DNA from: Candidatus Methanarcanum hacksteinii | GTDB taxonomy: Archaea > Thermoplasmatota > Thermoplasmata > Methanomassiliicoccales > Methanomethylophilaceae | Direction: 5' to 3' | DNA: 64,000 nt | Assembly: GCA_006954405.1 (NCBI GenBank) | Contig: LVVQ01000001.1 | Span: 930,001-994,000, forward strand | Shown: positions 1-9,549 of the stretch, piece by piece | Layout of the letters: every line of letters begins with the position of its first letter | Numbering within the stretch: the first letter of the stretch is position 1 | Notes under the pieces: generated by a model | What the model was told of the DNA's origin: nothing | Database searches by the model: none | What the model saw: only the letters and a program-made list of their open reading frames with translations | Program-made: the position numbers and the translations under genes

Positions 1-1
1 T

Positions 2-904
2 GGTGGAGATGATATCGATGCGACAGATGGCATGGAGATCATCACCGAGATCACGTTCACTCCATCCGAGATCAATATCGACGGCGGTATCGGAGTGGGC
101 CGTGTAACGAAAGAAGGCCTCGATCAACCCGTAGGTAATGCAGCCATCAATTCTGTCCCTAGAAAGATGATAGAATACTCGCTGAAGACGATATTCGAGA
201 AGTTCGATTACCATGGAGGTGCGAATGTAATCATCACAGCACCGATGGGTGAGGCTGTTGCGGAACAGACATTCAATCCTAACCTTGGGATCGTGGGAGG
301 GATCTCCATACTTGGTACGACAGGCATCGTCAATCCGATGAGCAATGAAGCGATAATATCCACAACCAGGGTGGAGATGAACGTCAAAAAGGCCGAAGGG
401 AAGAAGATAATTGTGATGGTCCCTGGTAACTATGGAGAGAATTTCGCCATCTCATTACCGGGAGTCGATGGAGATAACGTCGTCAGATGCAGTAATTTCA
501 TCGGAGAGGCATTGGACAATGCTACAGAATTAGATTTAGATGTCCTGCTCATAGGGAACATAGGGAAATTAGTGAAATTGGCCGGCGGCATAATGAACAC
601 CCATTCCCACGTAGCGGATTGCAGGATGGAAATCCTAGCATCCAATTGCATAATGGCTGGAGGATCCTTGGAATTGGCAAAGAGGATCATGGAATGCACG
701 ACAACGGATGATGCACTCAAATACATCAAAGAAGAGAACATATTGGAACCTGTCATGAGGATCCTGACAGAGAAGATCTCCCAAAGGATGTCCAAACGTA
801 CCAATGGTACTATACGTACGGCCGCGATAGTATTCTCTTCGAAATACGGATTCCTCGGTGAAACGGATAACGCCAACATATTGCTGGAAGAGGTGAGAAG
901 ATGA
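2..904 (+). CDS. cbiD: Cobalt-precorrin-5B C1-methyltransferase CbiD (5' partial)
   Basis: CbiD methylates C1 of cobalt-precorrin-5B with SAM in the anaerobic (early cobalt) route to cobalamin. The reading frame is open through the left edge. The residues before the first ATG (GGDDIDATDG) are typical CbiD sequence, so the gene begins outside the window; about 300 residues are present of a family usually near 360. Family landmarks seen are GGIGVGRVTKEGL, then APMGEAVAEQT, LGIVGGISILGTTGIV and GGIMNTHSHVAD. The stop overlaps the start of cbiG by 4 bp (ATGA), so the two are translationally coupled within a cobalamin operon. Confidence in family is high. Confidence 0.95.
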   Translation, partial: GGDDIDATDGMEIITEITFTPSEINIDGGIGVGRVTKEGLDQPVGNAAINSVPRKMIEYSLKTIFEKFDYHGGANVIITAPMGEAVAEQTFNPNLGIVGGISILGTTGIVNPMSNEAIISTTRVEMNVKKAEGKKIIVMVPGNYGENFAISLPGVDGDNVVRCSNFIGEALDNATELDLDVLLIGNIGKLVKLAGGIMNTHSHVADCRMEILASNCIMAGGSLELAKRIMECTTTDDALKYIKEENILEPVMRILTEKISQRMSKRTNGTIRTAAIVFSSKYGFLGETDNANILLEEVRR

Positions 905-1923
905 AGATAGCCGCCATAGCATATTCATCGGACGGTTGTAAGGTCCTGCTTAGATTGAAGGAGATCTTCGGCGATGATATCGACGTCTGCTGCAAGACCT
1001 CTTCTGATACACATGGCATCGAGGATGTCGGGATGAACGTTACCCTTTGGACGGAACAGGTCTTTAAAAATTATGATGCCTTGATCTCCGTAGGTGCGAT
1101 CGGGATCGTAGTGAGACACATCTCCCATTTCGTGAAGAACAAATGCGTCGATCCGGCAGTGATAGCGATAGACGATCTTGGAAGATATGTCATCCCTATC
1201 CTTTCAGGCCACATCGGCGGTGCTAACGAACTTGCGAAGAGAATATCCTCAGAATTAGGTTCGACCGCGATAATAACGACATCAACAGACATCCACAACA
1301 GATTCGCTGTCGATGTCTTCGCGAAGAAGAACCATCTTTTCATCACAAGTATGTCCAAAGCCAAAGATGTATCCGCCAGATTGATCGATGGACGCTTCGT
1401 CGGATTCAGCAGTGATTTTCCGATCGAAGGGGACATTCCATCGGAATTGACACCATCGGATGGCGGGGAGTTCGGCATAAAGGTAACGGAATCCATTGAT
1501 GATAGACCGTTCGATGAGACCTTGGTATTGATCCCCAAGGATATCATAATAGGCGTCGGATGTAAGAGGGACACCAACCCCAAGGTGATGGAATCGTTCG
1601 TTAAGGATGTACTCAGAAGAGAGAACATCTCGGAACACCGCATAAAGAGGGTGGCAAGCATAGACATAAAGAAGGATGAGGATGCTATCATCGAACTATC
1701 GGAGAGGTACGGTGCCGATCTATCTTTCTACAATGATGTGGAATTGAATTCGATCGATGGTACCTTCAGCTCATCCGAATTCGTTAAGAGGATCACAGAT
1801 GTCGATTGCGTATGCGAACGCTCTGCGGTATGCGGAGGTGGCGAACTCATCATGCGCAAATATGCATCCGATGGTATGACCATCGCCCTTGCGAAGGAAC
1901 CTGTTGTCTTGAGGCTGATGTGA
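901..1923 (+). CDS. cbiG: Cobalt-precorrin-5A hydrolase CbiG
   Basis: CbiG opens the delta-lactone of cobalt-precorrin-5A and releases acetaldehyde, the step before CbiD. At 340 residues it has the usual length. The N-terminal part contains the CbiG signature around residues 60-110 (ISVGAIGIVVRHI, then IAIDDLGRYVIPILSGHIGGANELA). The C-terminal CbiG domain starts near residue 215 with IIIGVGCKRDT and ends in a segment containing SAVCGGGELIMRKYASDGMTIA. It overlaps cbiD by 4 bp, and its final A is the first base of the next ATG, so the operon is tightly coupled. Confidence 0.96.
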   Translation: MKIAAIAYSSDGCKVLLRLKEIFGDDIDVCCKTSSDTHGIEDVGMNVTLWTEQVFKNYDALISVGAIGIVVRHISHFVKNKCVDPAVIAIDDLGRYVIPILSGHIGGANELAKRISSELGSTAIITTSTDIHNRFAVDVFAKKNHLFITSMSKAKDVSARLIDGRFVGFSSDFPIEGDIPSELTPSDGGEFGIKVTESIDDRPFDETLVLIPKDIIIGVGCKRDTNPKVMESFVKDVLRRENISEHRIKRVASIDIKKDEDAIIELSERYGADLSFYNDVELNSIDGTFSSSEFVKRITDVDCVCERSAVCGGGELIMRKYASDGMTIALAKEPVVLRLM

Positions 1924-3881
1924 TGTGTAAGATATTGATATTCTCAGGCACTACCGAAGGCAGAAGACTTACGGAATGGCTTTCCTCGTGTAAAGAATTG
2001 GATGTGACTGCTAGAGTGGCTACGGAATACGGTGCACTCGTATGCAATGACGTGAATGTCGATGTAGGCAGTTGTGGTGGTGTAGAAGGCATAGCGAGAA
2101 CGATAAAGACTGAAGGGTACGATCTCGTCATAGATGCGACCCACCCATATGCATCAAGGATAACGGAGCACATCCGCGAGGCATGTTCGATGACCGATAC
2201 CGAGTTGATAAGGGTCAAGAGGAACGAGTCCGAATACGATGATGTCATCACCGTCCCTTCTATAGATGATGTACCGAAGATATTGAACGATGTCGAAGGT
2301 AACATCCTCGTTACAACCGGTTCGAAGGAAGCTGATGTCTACACTAGGATCAAGGATTTCAAAGAAAGGGTATTCGTAAGGGTCCTTCCGACGATGGATT
2401 CATTGGACAGATGTATCAAACTAGGATATCCCAACAAGAACATCATCTGTGCACAAGGACCGTTCTCGATGGAGATGAACATGGCTTTGTTGAAACAGAT
2501 CGATGCATCATATATGGTAACGAAGGAATCCGGCGATGTCGGCGGATTCGATTCCAAGTACGAAGCTGCAAAGAAGATGGATGTCAAACTCATCGTGATA
2601 GGTCGTCCGAATGATGACGGGATGTCATACGATGATGTCGTGGATGAGCTATCTGCCCGTTTCAATATCAAAAAGGATACTCAAAAAAGGAAGATCACAC
2701 TCATCGGCATAGGTCTAGGCGGAGATACGATGACGATCGAGGCCAAGGATGCAATATCGGAAGCGAACTTGGTCATAGGCGCTAAACGCATGATCGAATC
2801 GTCTCACATACATGATAAAGCAACATATGAGGGATACCTTCCCAAGGATGTTATCGACTACATCGAATCACACAAGGATCACAAAAGGATCGCCGTATTG
2901 TTATCAGGCGATGTGGGATTCTATAGCGGTGCGAAGGGACTTCTTGAAGTGATAGATACTGAAAGATATGACATAGACGTCGTTTGCGGCATATCCTCCA
3001 TGGTGTACTTCTTCTCCAAGATAGGGAAGTCATGGGATGATGCCCATCTTATCAGTTCCCACGGAAGAAGGATGAACACCATCAATCACATATGCAGATA
3101 TCCGAAGGTATTCTCACTGCTCTCATCATCCGGTGAATTGAATGACATCCTCTCAGAGATGTGTTACTATGAACTGAATGATGTCGATGTCACCGTAGGC
3201 AGTGATTTCAGAACAGATGCTGAGAGGTTCATCAAAGGAAAGCCTTCAGAACTCAAAGGAATGGAATTCGGCAAACTCATCGTCGTACTGTTCGAGAACA
3301 AGGATCTGATCCAAAGGACAGCCTGCATACCTGATGATCAATTCATACGTGGTGATGCACCGATGTCCAAGAGTGAAGTGAGAGCGTTATCCGTACTGAA
3401 ATTGAACTGTGATGCAGATTCTATAGTATATGACGTAGGTGCAGGCACAGGCTCCGTATCCATAGAATTGGCATTGAGAGCGGTGGACGGTACGGTATAT
3501 GCGATAGAGAGGGATCATGATTCTATAGAACTGATCAAGGAGAATCGCAAGAGATTCAAGGTCCCGAACCTCATCCCAGTCGAAGGATTGGCCCCAGAGG
3601 CATTGAATGACCTGCCTGCACCCACTCATGTGTTCATCGGAGGATCATCAGGCAATCTCAAGGACATCATCTCGTGCATATTGAAGAAGAACCCTCACGT
3701 ACGTATCGTGATGAACGCGGTCACATTGGAGACCATATCCGAAATATTGGATGTGATCAAATCATTCAATCTTATAGAGGAAGAGACCATATGCCTTTCC
3801 GTGGATCGCACTAGGAAGATAGGAAGATACCATCTGATGGATTCTCAGAATCCTGTATACATCAATGTGGTGAGGGGATGA
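1923..3881 (+). CDS. CbiJ-CbiE-CbiT fusion (precorrin-6A reductase / precorrin-6B methyltransferase)
   Basis: A 652-residue triple fusion covers three consecutive corrin-ring steps. Residues 1 to about 245 are CbiJ (ILIFSGTTEGRRLTEWL; ATHPYASRI; GPFSMEMN), the reductase of cobalt-precorrin-6A. From about residue 256 comes CbiE (ITLIGIGLGGDTMTIEA; LLSGDVGFYSGAKGL), a tetrapyrrole methylase. From about residue 468 comes CbiT, whose SAM-binding motif YDVGAGTGSVSIELAL lies near residue 502. An upstream in-frame ATG at 1806 lies deep inside cbiG; the ATG at 1923, overlapping the cbiG stop as TGATG, gives the exact CbiJ N-terminus and is preferred. CbiE-CbiT fusions are common (CobL); the addition of CbiJ is less so. 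Confidence 0.93.
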   Translation: MCKILIFSGTTEGRRLTEWLSSCKELDVTARVATEYGALVCNDVNVDVGSCGGVEGIARTIKTEGYDLVIDATHPYASRITEHIREACSMTDTELIRVKRNESEYDDVITVPSIDDVPKILNDVEGNILVTTGSKEADVYTRIKDFKERVFVRVLPTMDSLDRCIKLGYPNKNIICAQGPFSMEMNMALLKQIDASYMVTKESGDVGGFDSKYEAAKKMDVKLIVIGRPNDDGMSYDDVVDELSARFNIKKDTQKRKITLIGIGLGGDTMTIEAKDAISEANLVIGAKRMIESSHIHDKATYEGYLPKDVIDYIESHKDHKRIAVLLSGDVGFYSGAKGLLEVIDTERYDIDVVCGISSMVYFFSKIGKSWDDAHLISSHGRRMNTINHICRYPKVFSLLSSSGELNDILSEMCYYELNDVDVTVGSDFRTDAERFIKGKPSELKGMEFGKLIVVLFENKDLIQRTACIPDDQFIRGDAPMSKSEVRALSVLKLNCDADSIVYDVGAGTGSVSIELALRAVDGTVYAIERDHDSIELIKENRKRFKVPNLIPVEGLAPEALNDLPAPTHVFIGGSSGNLKDIISCILKKNPHVRIVMNAVTLETISEILDVIKSFNLIEEETICLSVDRTRKIGRYHLMDSQNPVYINVVRG

Positions 3882-5212
3882 CGACTCCACGCATAATGAT
3901 CGCTGCACAATCCAGCGGAAGCGGTAAGACCACCATATCATGTGGCATACTGCAGGCGCTTGTCAACAGAGGTTTGAAGGTATCATCATTCAAATGTGGT
4001 CCGGATTACATAGACCCGATGTTCCATAAAAAGGTCATCGGCGCGGATTCCACGAATGTCGATCCTTTCTTCTCGGATGATGAACAACTCAAATATTTGT
4101 TCTCAAGGAGTGCCGATAGGACGGACATCGCCGTCATCGAAGGCGTAATGGGATTCTATGACGGTTCATCCCTCGATTCCAGTAAGGATAGCTCATGTGA
4201 TATCTCATTGAAATTGGATGCGCCTGTGATATTGATCGTTGATTCCTCAGGTTCATCATATTCCGCCCTCGCAGTGTTGAAGGGATTCGCGGATCTGGAG
4301 AGGAACAATATCAAAGGCGTCATCTTCAACAGGATGTCCGAGAGGGTATTCGATTCCATAAGACATCACGTCATAGACATGGGCATCACACCGATCGGTT
4401 ACATCCCGAAGATGAAGGACATCAAGTTAGAAAGCAGACATCTGGGTCTTGTGATGCCCGACGAGATTTCCGACATCAAGGCGATGTTGAACGAGGTCGC
4501 CAACAGATTCGAAAGGACATTGGATATCGACGCCATAATCGAATTAGCAGGGACTGCGAAGGACATCGTATCCAAGGAACCTCCGACATCAGATCTAAGA
4601 TATGATGTGAAGGTCGCGGTCGCTGACGACGAGGCATTCTGCTTCATGTATCACGACAACATAGAACTGCTCGAGTCATTGGGTGTCAAGATCGTAAGAT
4701 TCTCGCCCATACACGATAAGGCGATGCCTGATGCGGATGCTTTGATCCTGTATGGCGGATACCCCGAGATGCATGCTAAGGAGTTGAGCGAGAATCATAC
4801 GATGATCGCATCGATAAAGAACAATCTCTCCAGAGGGATGCCATGCTTGGCCGAATGCGGAGGATTCATGTATCTGCACAAGAGGATGGAGGGTGCTGAT
4901 GGCATTATGTACGACATGTGCGGAGTGATCAAAGGTAGCACATGGAAGACCGAAGGGCTGGTAAGATTCGGTTATGTGAGATTGAATTCACCGAATCTGG
5001 AAGGCACCATCAAAGCACACGAGTTCCACCACTGGGATAGCGATAACAATGGAGAGGATTGGACTGCGACCAATGTGAAAGGGAACAGCTACAGATGCAT
5101 CCATGACGATGGCAACATGATAGTAGGGTTCCCTCACATGTACTACTATTCGAACCCCGAATTCGTACATTCTTTCCTAAAGAAAGCATCGAATTTCAAG
5201 GAAGGTCACTGA
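3878..5212 (+). CDS. cbiA: Cobyrinate a,c-diamide synthase CbiA
   Basis: CbiA amidates the a and c side chains of cobyrinate using ATP and glutamine. The 444 residues have the two expected domains. At the N-terminus is a dethiobiotin-synthase-like P-loop (AAQSSGSGKTT, residues 8-18), then KCGPDYIDPMFH and EGVMGFYDG. The C-terminal class I glutaminase has its nucleophile Cys in LAECGGFMYL near residue 327 and a catalytic His in GFPHMYYYS near the end. The 4-bp ATGA overlap with the preceding fusion makes it the last gene of the visible cobalamin operon. It could equally act on Ni-sirohydrochlorin (CfbB-type), but its location argues for cobyrinate. Confidence 0.92.
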   Translation: MTTPRIMIAAQSSGSGKTTISCGILQALVNRGLKVSSFKCGPDYIDPMFHKKVIGADSTNVDPFFSDDEQLKYLFSRSADRTDIAVIEGVMGFYDGSSLDSSKDSSCDISLKLDAPVILIVDSSGSSYSALAVLKGFADLERNNIKGVIFNRMSERVFDSIRHHVIDMGITPIGYIPKMKDIKLESRHLGLVMPDEISDIKAMLNEVANRFERTLDIDAIIELAGTAKDIVSKEPPTSDLRYDVKVAVADDEAFCFMYHDNIELLESLGVKIVRFSPIHDKAMPDADALILYGGYPEMHAKELSENHTMIASIKNNLSRGMPCLAECGGFMYLHKRMEGADGIMYDMCGVIKGSTWKTEGLVRFGYVRLNSPNLEGTIKAHEFHHWDSDNNGEDWTATNVKGNSYRCIHDDGNMIVGFPHMYYYSNPEFVHSFLKKASNFKEGH

Positions 5213-5227
5213 GTCCGCAATCATAGC

Positions 5228-5563
5228 TCAAACGAAATACTTGTCAGGGTTGACGATAAGGAATCCATTCCCGTCATCTTCCTCTGTCAAGGCTACGATA
5301 CCTTCAACGATACCCAATATAGCAGGTATCGCCGTCCAGCAGAAGAGGATGTATAGGATACCGGAAACGAATCTCCTTGCATAGAATCTGTGGATCCCTA
5401 TCCCGCCTAACAGTATCGCCAACAGCGCATATGCGATCTTATTCACTTTGACGCAATCGTTGCATGTATTCTGATGAACGACCATCGGCTTTGACGTTTC
5501 CTTCCCGCAATTAGGACAAAAGTTGGATTCACCAACATCCTTTCCGCAATTTTGACAATACAG
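5228..5563 (-). CDS. Zinc-ribbon plus TM2-domain membrane protein, apparent CTG start
   Basis: The conventional ATG (5485) gives an 85-residue TM2 protein with two membrane helices linked by a turn containing GGIGIHRFYARRF. The frame stays open upstream for 26 codons and encodes a complete zinc ribbon (CQNC near residues 3-6, CPNC near 16-19), a usual partner of TM2 domains. That extension has no ATG, GTG or TTG. It begins at a CTG (5563) placed four bases after a good Shine-Dalgarno sequence (AGAGGTGA), and an in-frame stop lies just upstream. The full form would be 111 residues with a third pair, CNDC. Function is unknown; TM2 proteins are small membrane proteins without a defined role. It converges on cbiA. 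Confidence 0.8.
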   Translation of the reverse strand: MYCQNCGKDVGESNFCPNCGKETSKPMVVHQNTCNDCVKVNKIAYALLAILLGGIGIHRFYARRFVSGILYILFCWTAIPAILGIVEGIVALTEEDDGNGFLIVNPDKYFV

Positions 5564-5654
5564 ATAATCACCTCTTAGAGATATTACCTATAACATTGTG
5601 CAAACATCATAAACGTTACCCATTGCAGTCAGTGATTGGTAACAGGATCGATCA

Positions 5655-7508
5655 TCATTTACTACCGAATGAGGGGTCACCGAACGCCTTTACGATGATA
5701 TCTGCACCACGGAACAGACACTCCCCATGGAATTTTTCATCGATATTGTGCTCTTCTATCTTCATCATAATCTCAATCTCATTGGCACCTGAGGCTTTGG
5801 CCTTCTGAGTAGCGATCCTGATGCCTTCACTCTTGGCGAATTCTATGGCCTCATCCTTCCCGTTGAAATAGAAGCTATCGTCGGATGAGTACACCCTACA
5901 CTGCGGGTCCGGTGAGAAGTCATTGGGTGCTGCACGTATGATTATCTCGACGTATTCCGTAACCCTGCTGCATATTGCACCCACAGCATTCCTGACATCG
6001 AAATCATCAGGGATTATGAGATCATATCCTATCGCATCTACGACATCAGGTAACCATGACCCTGATGGGGCACCTACGCCGATGATGGTAGTGATATCCG
6101 CTTTCTTGTATCTCTCTGCCTGTCCGACACGCCCGAACACCTCCATCGGTTCATCGTCGGAATGATAGGTGTAATCATAGATGCATTGGAGCAATCTTCC
6201 CTTCACGGAGCCTTTAGCCAAATGTATCAATTCATCAGCAGTCATCGAATTGAATGAAGCTATCAGCTCCACCATGACTGTGGATGCTGTGCTATCGTAC
6301 CTGTCATATCTGCCTTCTGCAGCTAAGATATCCGTAGGCGTCAATGAGATACGGATGAGCGAACCTGATGATTCCATCGCACCCAATGACGCATCGGATA
6401 AACCCATCTCGCCCTTCAGTTCATTGAGAGATAAAGGTCCTTTACCATTGGAATGAATGAAGAATATGCAATCATCGATTGAAACCATCCTTCTCTCCAT
6501 TATGCGATCATGGATGGATGGCCATCTGCTGGACGCGACACAATATGGGATGGAGCGTCTGCCAGAGAATACTATCCTCTTATCGACCAATTCCATGCCC
6601 GTATCCCCTCCAAGACCATACGTGCATATGTCCGCCGCATGTACTCTGGTCCTATGTCCGCATATCGATGCCCCTTCATCCAACGTGTGAACGAAACCGT
6701 TCTGTATCATCCCGATGTCGGTCGTCGTCCCACCGATATCGATGACCATCGCGTCCGTCACACCGGGGACGTTCATCGCACCTGTCAGACTCGATGCGGG
6801 ACCGGACATTATCGTATCGATAGGCCTCTCCATCGCAACGTCGGAACTCATGACAGAACCGTCACCTTTGACGATCATCAACGGGGCATCGATATCGAAC
6901 TCCACCAAAGCATCCTTCACGGAAGAGATCAACCCAATTATCTCTGGGATGAGACTTGCGTTCATCACTGCTGTGTTCAGCCTTTCCTTGAAACCGAGTT
7001 TCGATGTCAGATCATGAGCGCATACGACAGGTACATCCAATATCTCAGATGCCAAACCTTTCAAACGATTCTCATGTTCAGGATACCTTACGCTAAGATA
7101 TCCGCAGATCGCGATGGAATCCACCTTGCCCTTCATATCATTCAGAAGATTCGTCGCGGACATCTCATCCAATTCTGTGACGATGTTGCCTCTCATATCG
7201 AATTCACCGTCGACGAAACCGATGGAAGATACATCGAGATCGGGGACGATCCTCTTTCCGATCGTCAATAATCCTACACGACAGCCTTTACCTTCGACGA
7301 CGGAATTCGTGGCCAAGGTCGTGGAGAGAGAAACTAACTGTATATTCTCATGAGATCTCAGTCCATCGATCGAATCGACTATCCCTTTCAGAAGATCATC
7401 GTGCGTCGTAAGCGCTTTGGAACGGGAGATGATCTCCTTCGTATCAAGATCCAATATCACGGAATCCGTATAGGTGCCGCCTGTATCGATACCAAGCCCT
7501 AATCTCAT
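5655..7508 (-). CDS. HyuA-like hydantoinase/oxoprolinase family protein
   Basis: This 617-residue protein belongs to the HyuA (N-methylhydantoinase A / 5-oxoprolinase A) family. It has the actin-like nucleotide-binding signature GLGIDTGGTYTDS at the N-terminus and a second one, MVIDIGGTTTDIGM, near residue 255. Family members couple ATP hydrolysis to opening of a cyclic amide or to acetone-type carboxylation, usually with a HyuB partner. No HyuB gene is adjacent here. The C-terminal 200 residues are shorter than in bacterial HyuA. The substrate cannot be read from sequence. The gene stands alone on the minus strand, upstream of the TM2 gene with a 91-bp gap. Confidence 0.8.
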   Translation of the reverse strand: MRLGLGIDTGGTYTDSVILDLDTKEIISRSKALTTHDDLLKGIVDSIDGLRSHENIQLVSLSTTLATNSVVEGKGCRVGLLTIGKRIVPDLDVSSIGFVDGEFDMRGNIVTELDEMSATNLLNDMKGKVDSIAICGYLSVRYPEHENRLKGLASEILDVPVVCAHDLTSKLGFKERLNTAVMNASLIPEIIGLISSVKDALVEFDIDAPLMIVKGDGSVMSSDVAMERPIDTIMSGPASSLTGAMNVPGVTDAMVIDIGGTTTDIGMIQNGFVHTLDEGASICGHRTRVHAADICTYGLGGDTGMELVDKRIVFSGRRSIPYCVASSRWPSIHDRIMERRMVSIDDCIFFIHSNGKGPLSLNELKGEMGLSDASLGAMESSGSLIRISLTPTDILAAEGRYDRYDSTASTVMVELIASFNSMTADELIHLAKGSVKGRLLQCIYDYTYHSDDEPMEVFGRVGQAERYKKADITTIIGVGAPSGSWLPDVVDAIGYDLIIPDDFDVRNAVGAICSRVTEYVEIIIRAAPNDFSPDPQCRVYSSDDSFYFNGKDEAIEFAKSEGIRIATQKAKASGANEIEIMMKIEEHNIDEKFHGECLFRGADIIVKAFGDPSFGSK

Positions 7509-7554
7509 CGAGGATACAATATGCTGAATGGTATTTTATCGATGTGGATGGAAT

Positions 7555-8202
7555 TCATTCATCGAAGAACCGTTGCAGTCCGATGAGATCGGATATCTCT
7601 CCAAACACCACATCCTTCAGATCATCACCCAATGGAGTGAGATCAGGAACGAAAACTACATTGCATCCTGCACGTGAAGCAGATAATACACCATTGGGGG
7701 CATCCTCCACCGCAATGCAATCAGAGGGATCCTTACCTATGGCTTCGCATGCGTAGAGATACACATCCGGTGCAGGTTTCCCATCCTTCACCATGTTCGT
7801 GCATATCTTCTCATCGAGAAGGTCACTTATCCCCACCATGTCAAGATATTGCCTCATCCTGGATTCCCCTGTGGCTGTGGCGACAGCGGTCTTTACTCCC
7901 CTGTTCTTCAGGAAAGCGAGGGTCTCTTTGACGAAGGGTTTCAATTCCAATCCTTCGGATACCACATGCTCCCTCATCAGTTGCCTCCTATCTTCCCTTA
8001 TCGAATGGAAATCGAATGTCTCTCCGAATCTATCGATGAAATACTTCTCCGATATCCTGGCATCCAGACTTCTTATGTGAAGGACATCCTCTTCGGTTAT
8101 GTCGAAACCGTTCTTCCGTCCAGCCTCCATCCAGAACCTTACGTTGAGTTTCTCTGTGTCTAGGAGCGTACCATCCATATCGAAGATGACTGCACGTATC
8201 AT
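7555..8202 (-). CDS. HAD-superfamily phosphatase, beta-phosphoglucomutase-like
   Basis: This 215-residue subfamily IA HAD hydrolase has the nucleophile motif FDMDGTLLDTEK at residues 6-17, motif II in AVATATGESR, and motif IV in CIAVEDAPNGVLSA. The pattern is that of beta-phosphoglucomutase or 2-deoxyglucose-6-phosphatase relatives that hydrolyse small phosphoesters. The frame extends upstream to 8349, but those 49 residues do not resemble the family. The ATG at 8202 follows GTGGGAG and places motif I correctly. Substrate unknown. The upstream neighbour (FBPase) diverges from it. Confidence 0.88.
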   Translation of the reverse strand: MIRAVIFDMDGTLLDTEKLNVRFWMEAGRKNGFDITEEDVLHIRSLDARISEKYFIDRFGETFDFHSIREDRRQLMREHVVSEGLELKPFVKETLAFLKNRGVKTAVATATGESRMRQYLDMVGISDLLDEKICTNMVKDGKPAPDVYLYACEAIGKDPSDCIAVEDAPNGVLSASRAGCNVVFVPDLTPLGDDLKDVVFGEISDLIGLQRFFDE

Positions 8203-8409
8203 GTTCTCCCACTTCCCCTGAATCGATTGGAGGATGGTCCGATGATATGTAAATTGTCCGAGGATGATAGGTATCATCCGATCCTTCATTTTACGGTTGA
8301 ATTGACGATATGACGTCCCTTCATCCCTTACTCCATGGATTTTACGCACCCCATTTCGAAAAGACTATTATATTGCGCGCAAATCAGGGGGTAATAAATA
8401 GGTGACCAT

Positions 8410-9549
8410 ATGGCACAGAAAGTTACGGTTTCAGTTATCAAAGCTGATGTCGGTTCAGTTTGCGGACACACAAGACCACATCCCGACATGATGACAAAAT
8501 GCGATGAGATGCTCAAAGAGGGAGTCATGCAAGGCATCCTGGAAGACTACTACGTCACACGCGTCGGCGATGATATCAACCTCTTCATGACACACTACAA
8601 GGGCGAGAACAACAAGGACGTCCACAAGCTTGCTTGGGATGCGTTCTATGAGGCCGCACAGCTCGCAAGGAAGATGCACCTATATGGAGCAGGACAGGAC
8701 CTTCTCGCAGATTCGTTCTCAGGCAACATCAAAGGCGCCGGACCTGGATCCGCTGAGATGGAGTTTGAGGAGAGGAAATCAGAACCTATCATGTTCTTCA
8801 TGGCTGACAAGACAGAACCGTCAGCATACTCATTGCCTCTTTCGAAGATATTCCTCGACCCCTTCACTACAACCGGCCTCGTCATCGATGCCAGGGCAAA
8901 GAAGGGATTCGATGTCGAGATCCATGATGTCATGGACCACAAGAAGGTCATCATGTCCGCACCTGAGGAGACACTCAGCATCCTTTCACTCCTCGGTGAC
9001 ACGTCAAGATATGCTATCAAGAGGGTCTTCAGCCGTGCAGGTCTCGGAACCGCAGCTGTCGTATCCACAGATAAACTCAACCTCACAGCAGGCAAATACG
9101 TCGGAAAGGACGATCCCGTCTGTGTCGTAAGGGCCCAGAGCGGTATGCCGTCTGTCGGTGAGTACCTCCAGCCCTTCATGAACACGATGCTCGTCGCAGG
9201 ATGGATGAGGGGATCACACTACGGTGCATTCTACCCCTGTTCACCCGAGGACTCCACACCCACATACTTCGATGGACCTCCAAGAGTATGCTGTCTCGGA
9301 TTCCAGCTCGTAGACGGTCACCTCCAGGGTCTTGAACCCATGGGATCAGCACCTGGTGTGCACGTTCCTGTCGATTACTTCAAGGGAGCAGAGTGGGATT
9401 ATGTCCGCAACAATGCTGTCAAAGTATCCAAATTCATGAGGACACACGGCCCGTTCATGCCTGCAGTACTCGGCCCCGAAGAGATGGAATACACCTCAAG
9501 GCCGGAAGTCCTCAAGGAACTCACAAAGAGGATGGAGAACCTTGACTGA
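8410..9549 (+). CDS. fbp: Fructose 1,6-bisphosphate aldolase/phosphatase (class V, bifunctional)
   Basis: The archaeal/deep-branching bifunctional enzyme condenses GAP and DHAP to fructose 1,6-bisphosphate and dephosphorylates it to fructose 6-phosphate, making gluconeogenesis one-way. The 379 residues match the family length. N-terminal VTVSVIKADVGSVCGH supplies Mg ligands; GQDLLADSFSGNIKGAGPG and EFEERKSEPIMFFMADKTEP are characteristic family segments. A TATA-like element (near 8367-8376) and an AGGTGA ribosome site ahead of the ATG support this start. It overlaps the TIM gene by 8 bp, forming a gluconeogenic pair. Confidence 0.97.
   Translation: MAQKVTVSVIKADVGSVCGHTRPHPDMMTKCDEMLKEGVMQGILEDYYVTRVGDDINLFMTHYKGENNKDVHKLAWDAFYEAAQLARKMHLYGAGQDLLADSFSGNIKGAGPGSAEMEFEERKSEPIMFFMADKTEPSAYSLPLSKIFLDPFTTTGLVIDARAKKGFDVEIHDVMDHKKVIMSAPEETLSILSLLGDTSRYAIKRVFSRAGLGTAAVVSTDKLNLTAGKYVGKDDPVCVVRAQSGMPSVGEYLQPFMNTMLVAGWMRGSHYGAFYPCSPEDSTPTYFDGPPRVCCLGFQLVDGHLQGLEPMGSAPGVHVPVDYFKGAEWDYVRNNAVKVSKFMRTHGPFMPAVLGPEEMEYTSRPEVLKELTKRMENLD

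Noticed and set aside
1806..1922. Upstream start for the CbiJ-E-T fusion
   Set aside because: The extra 39 residues lie inside cbiG and do not match CbiJ; the TGATG junction at 1923 fits the operon.
6510..7271. 253-codon plus-strand frame opposite the HyuA-like gene
   Set aside because: Shadow frame; His/Arg-rich composition without domains, while the minus-strand protein is a clear family member.
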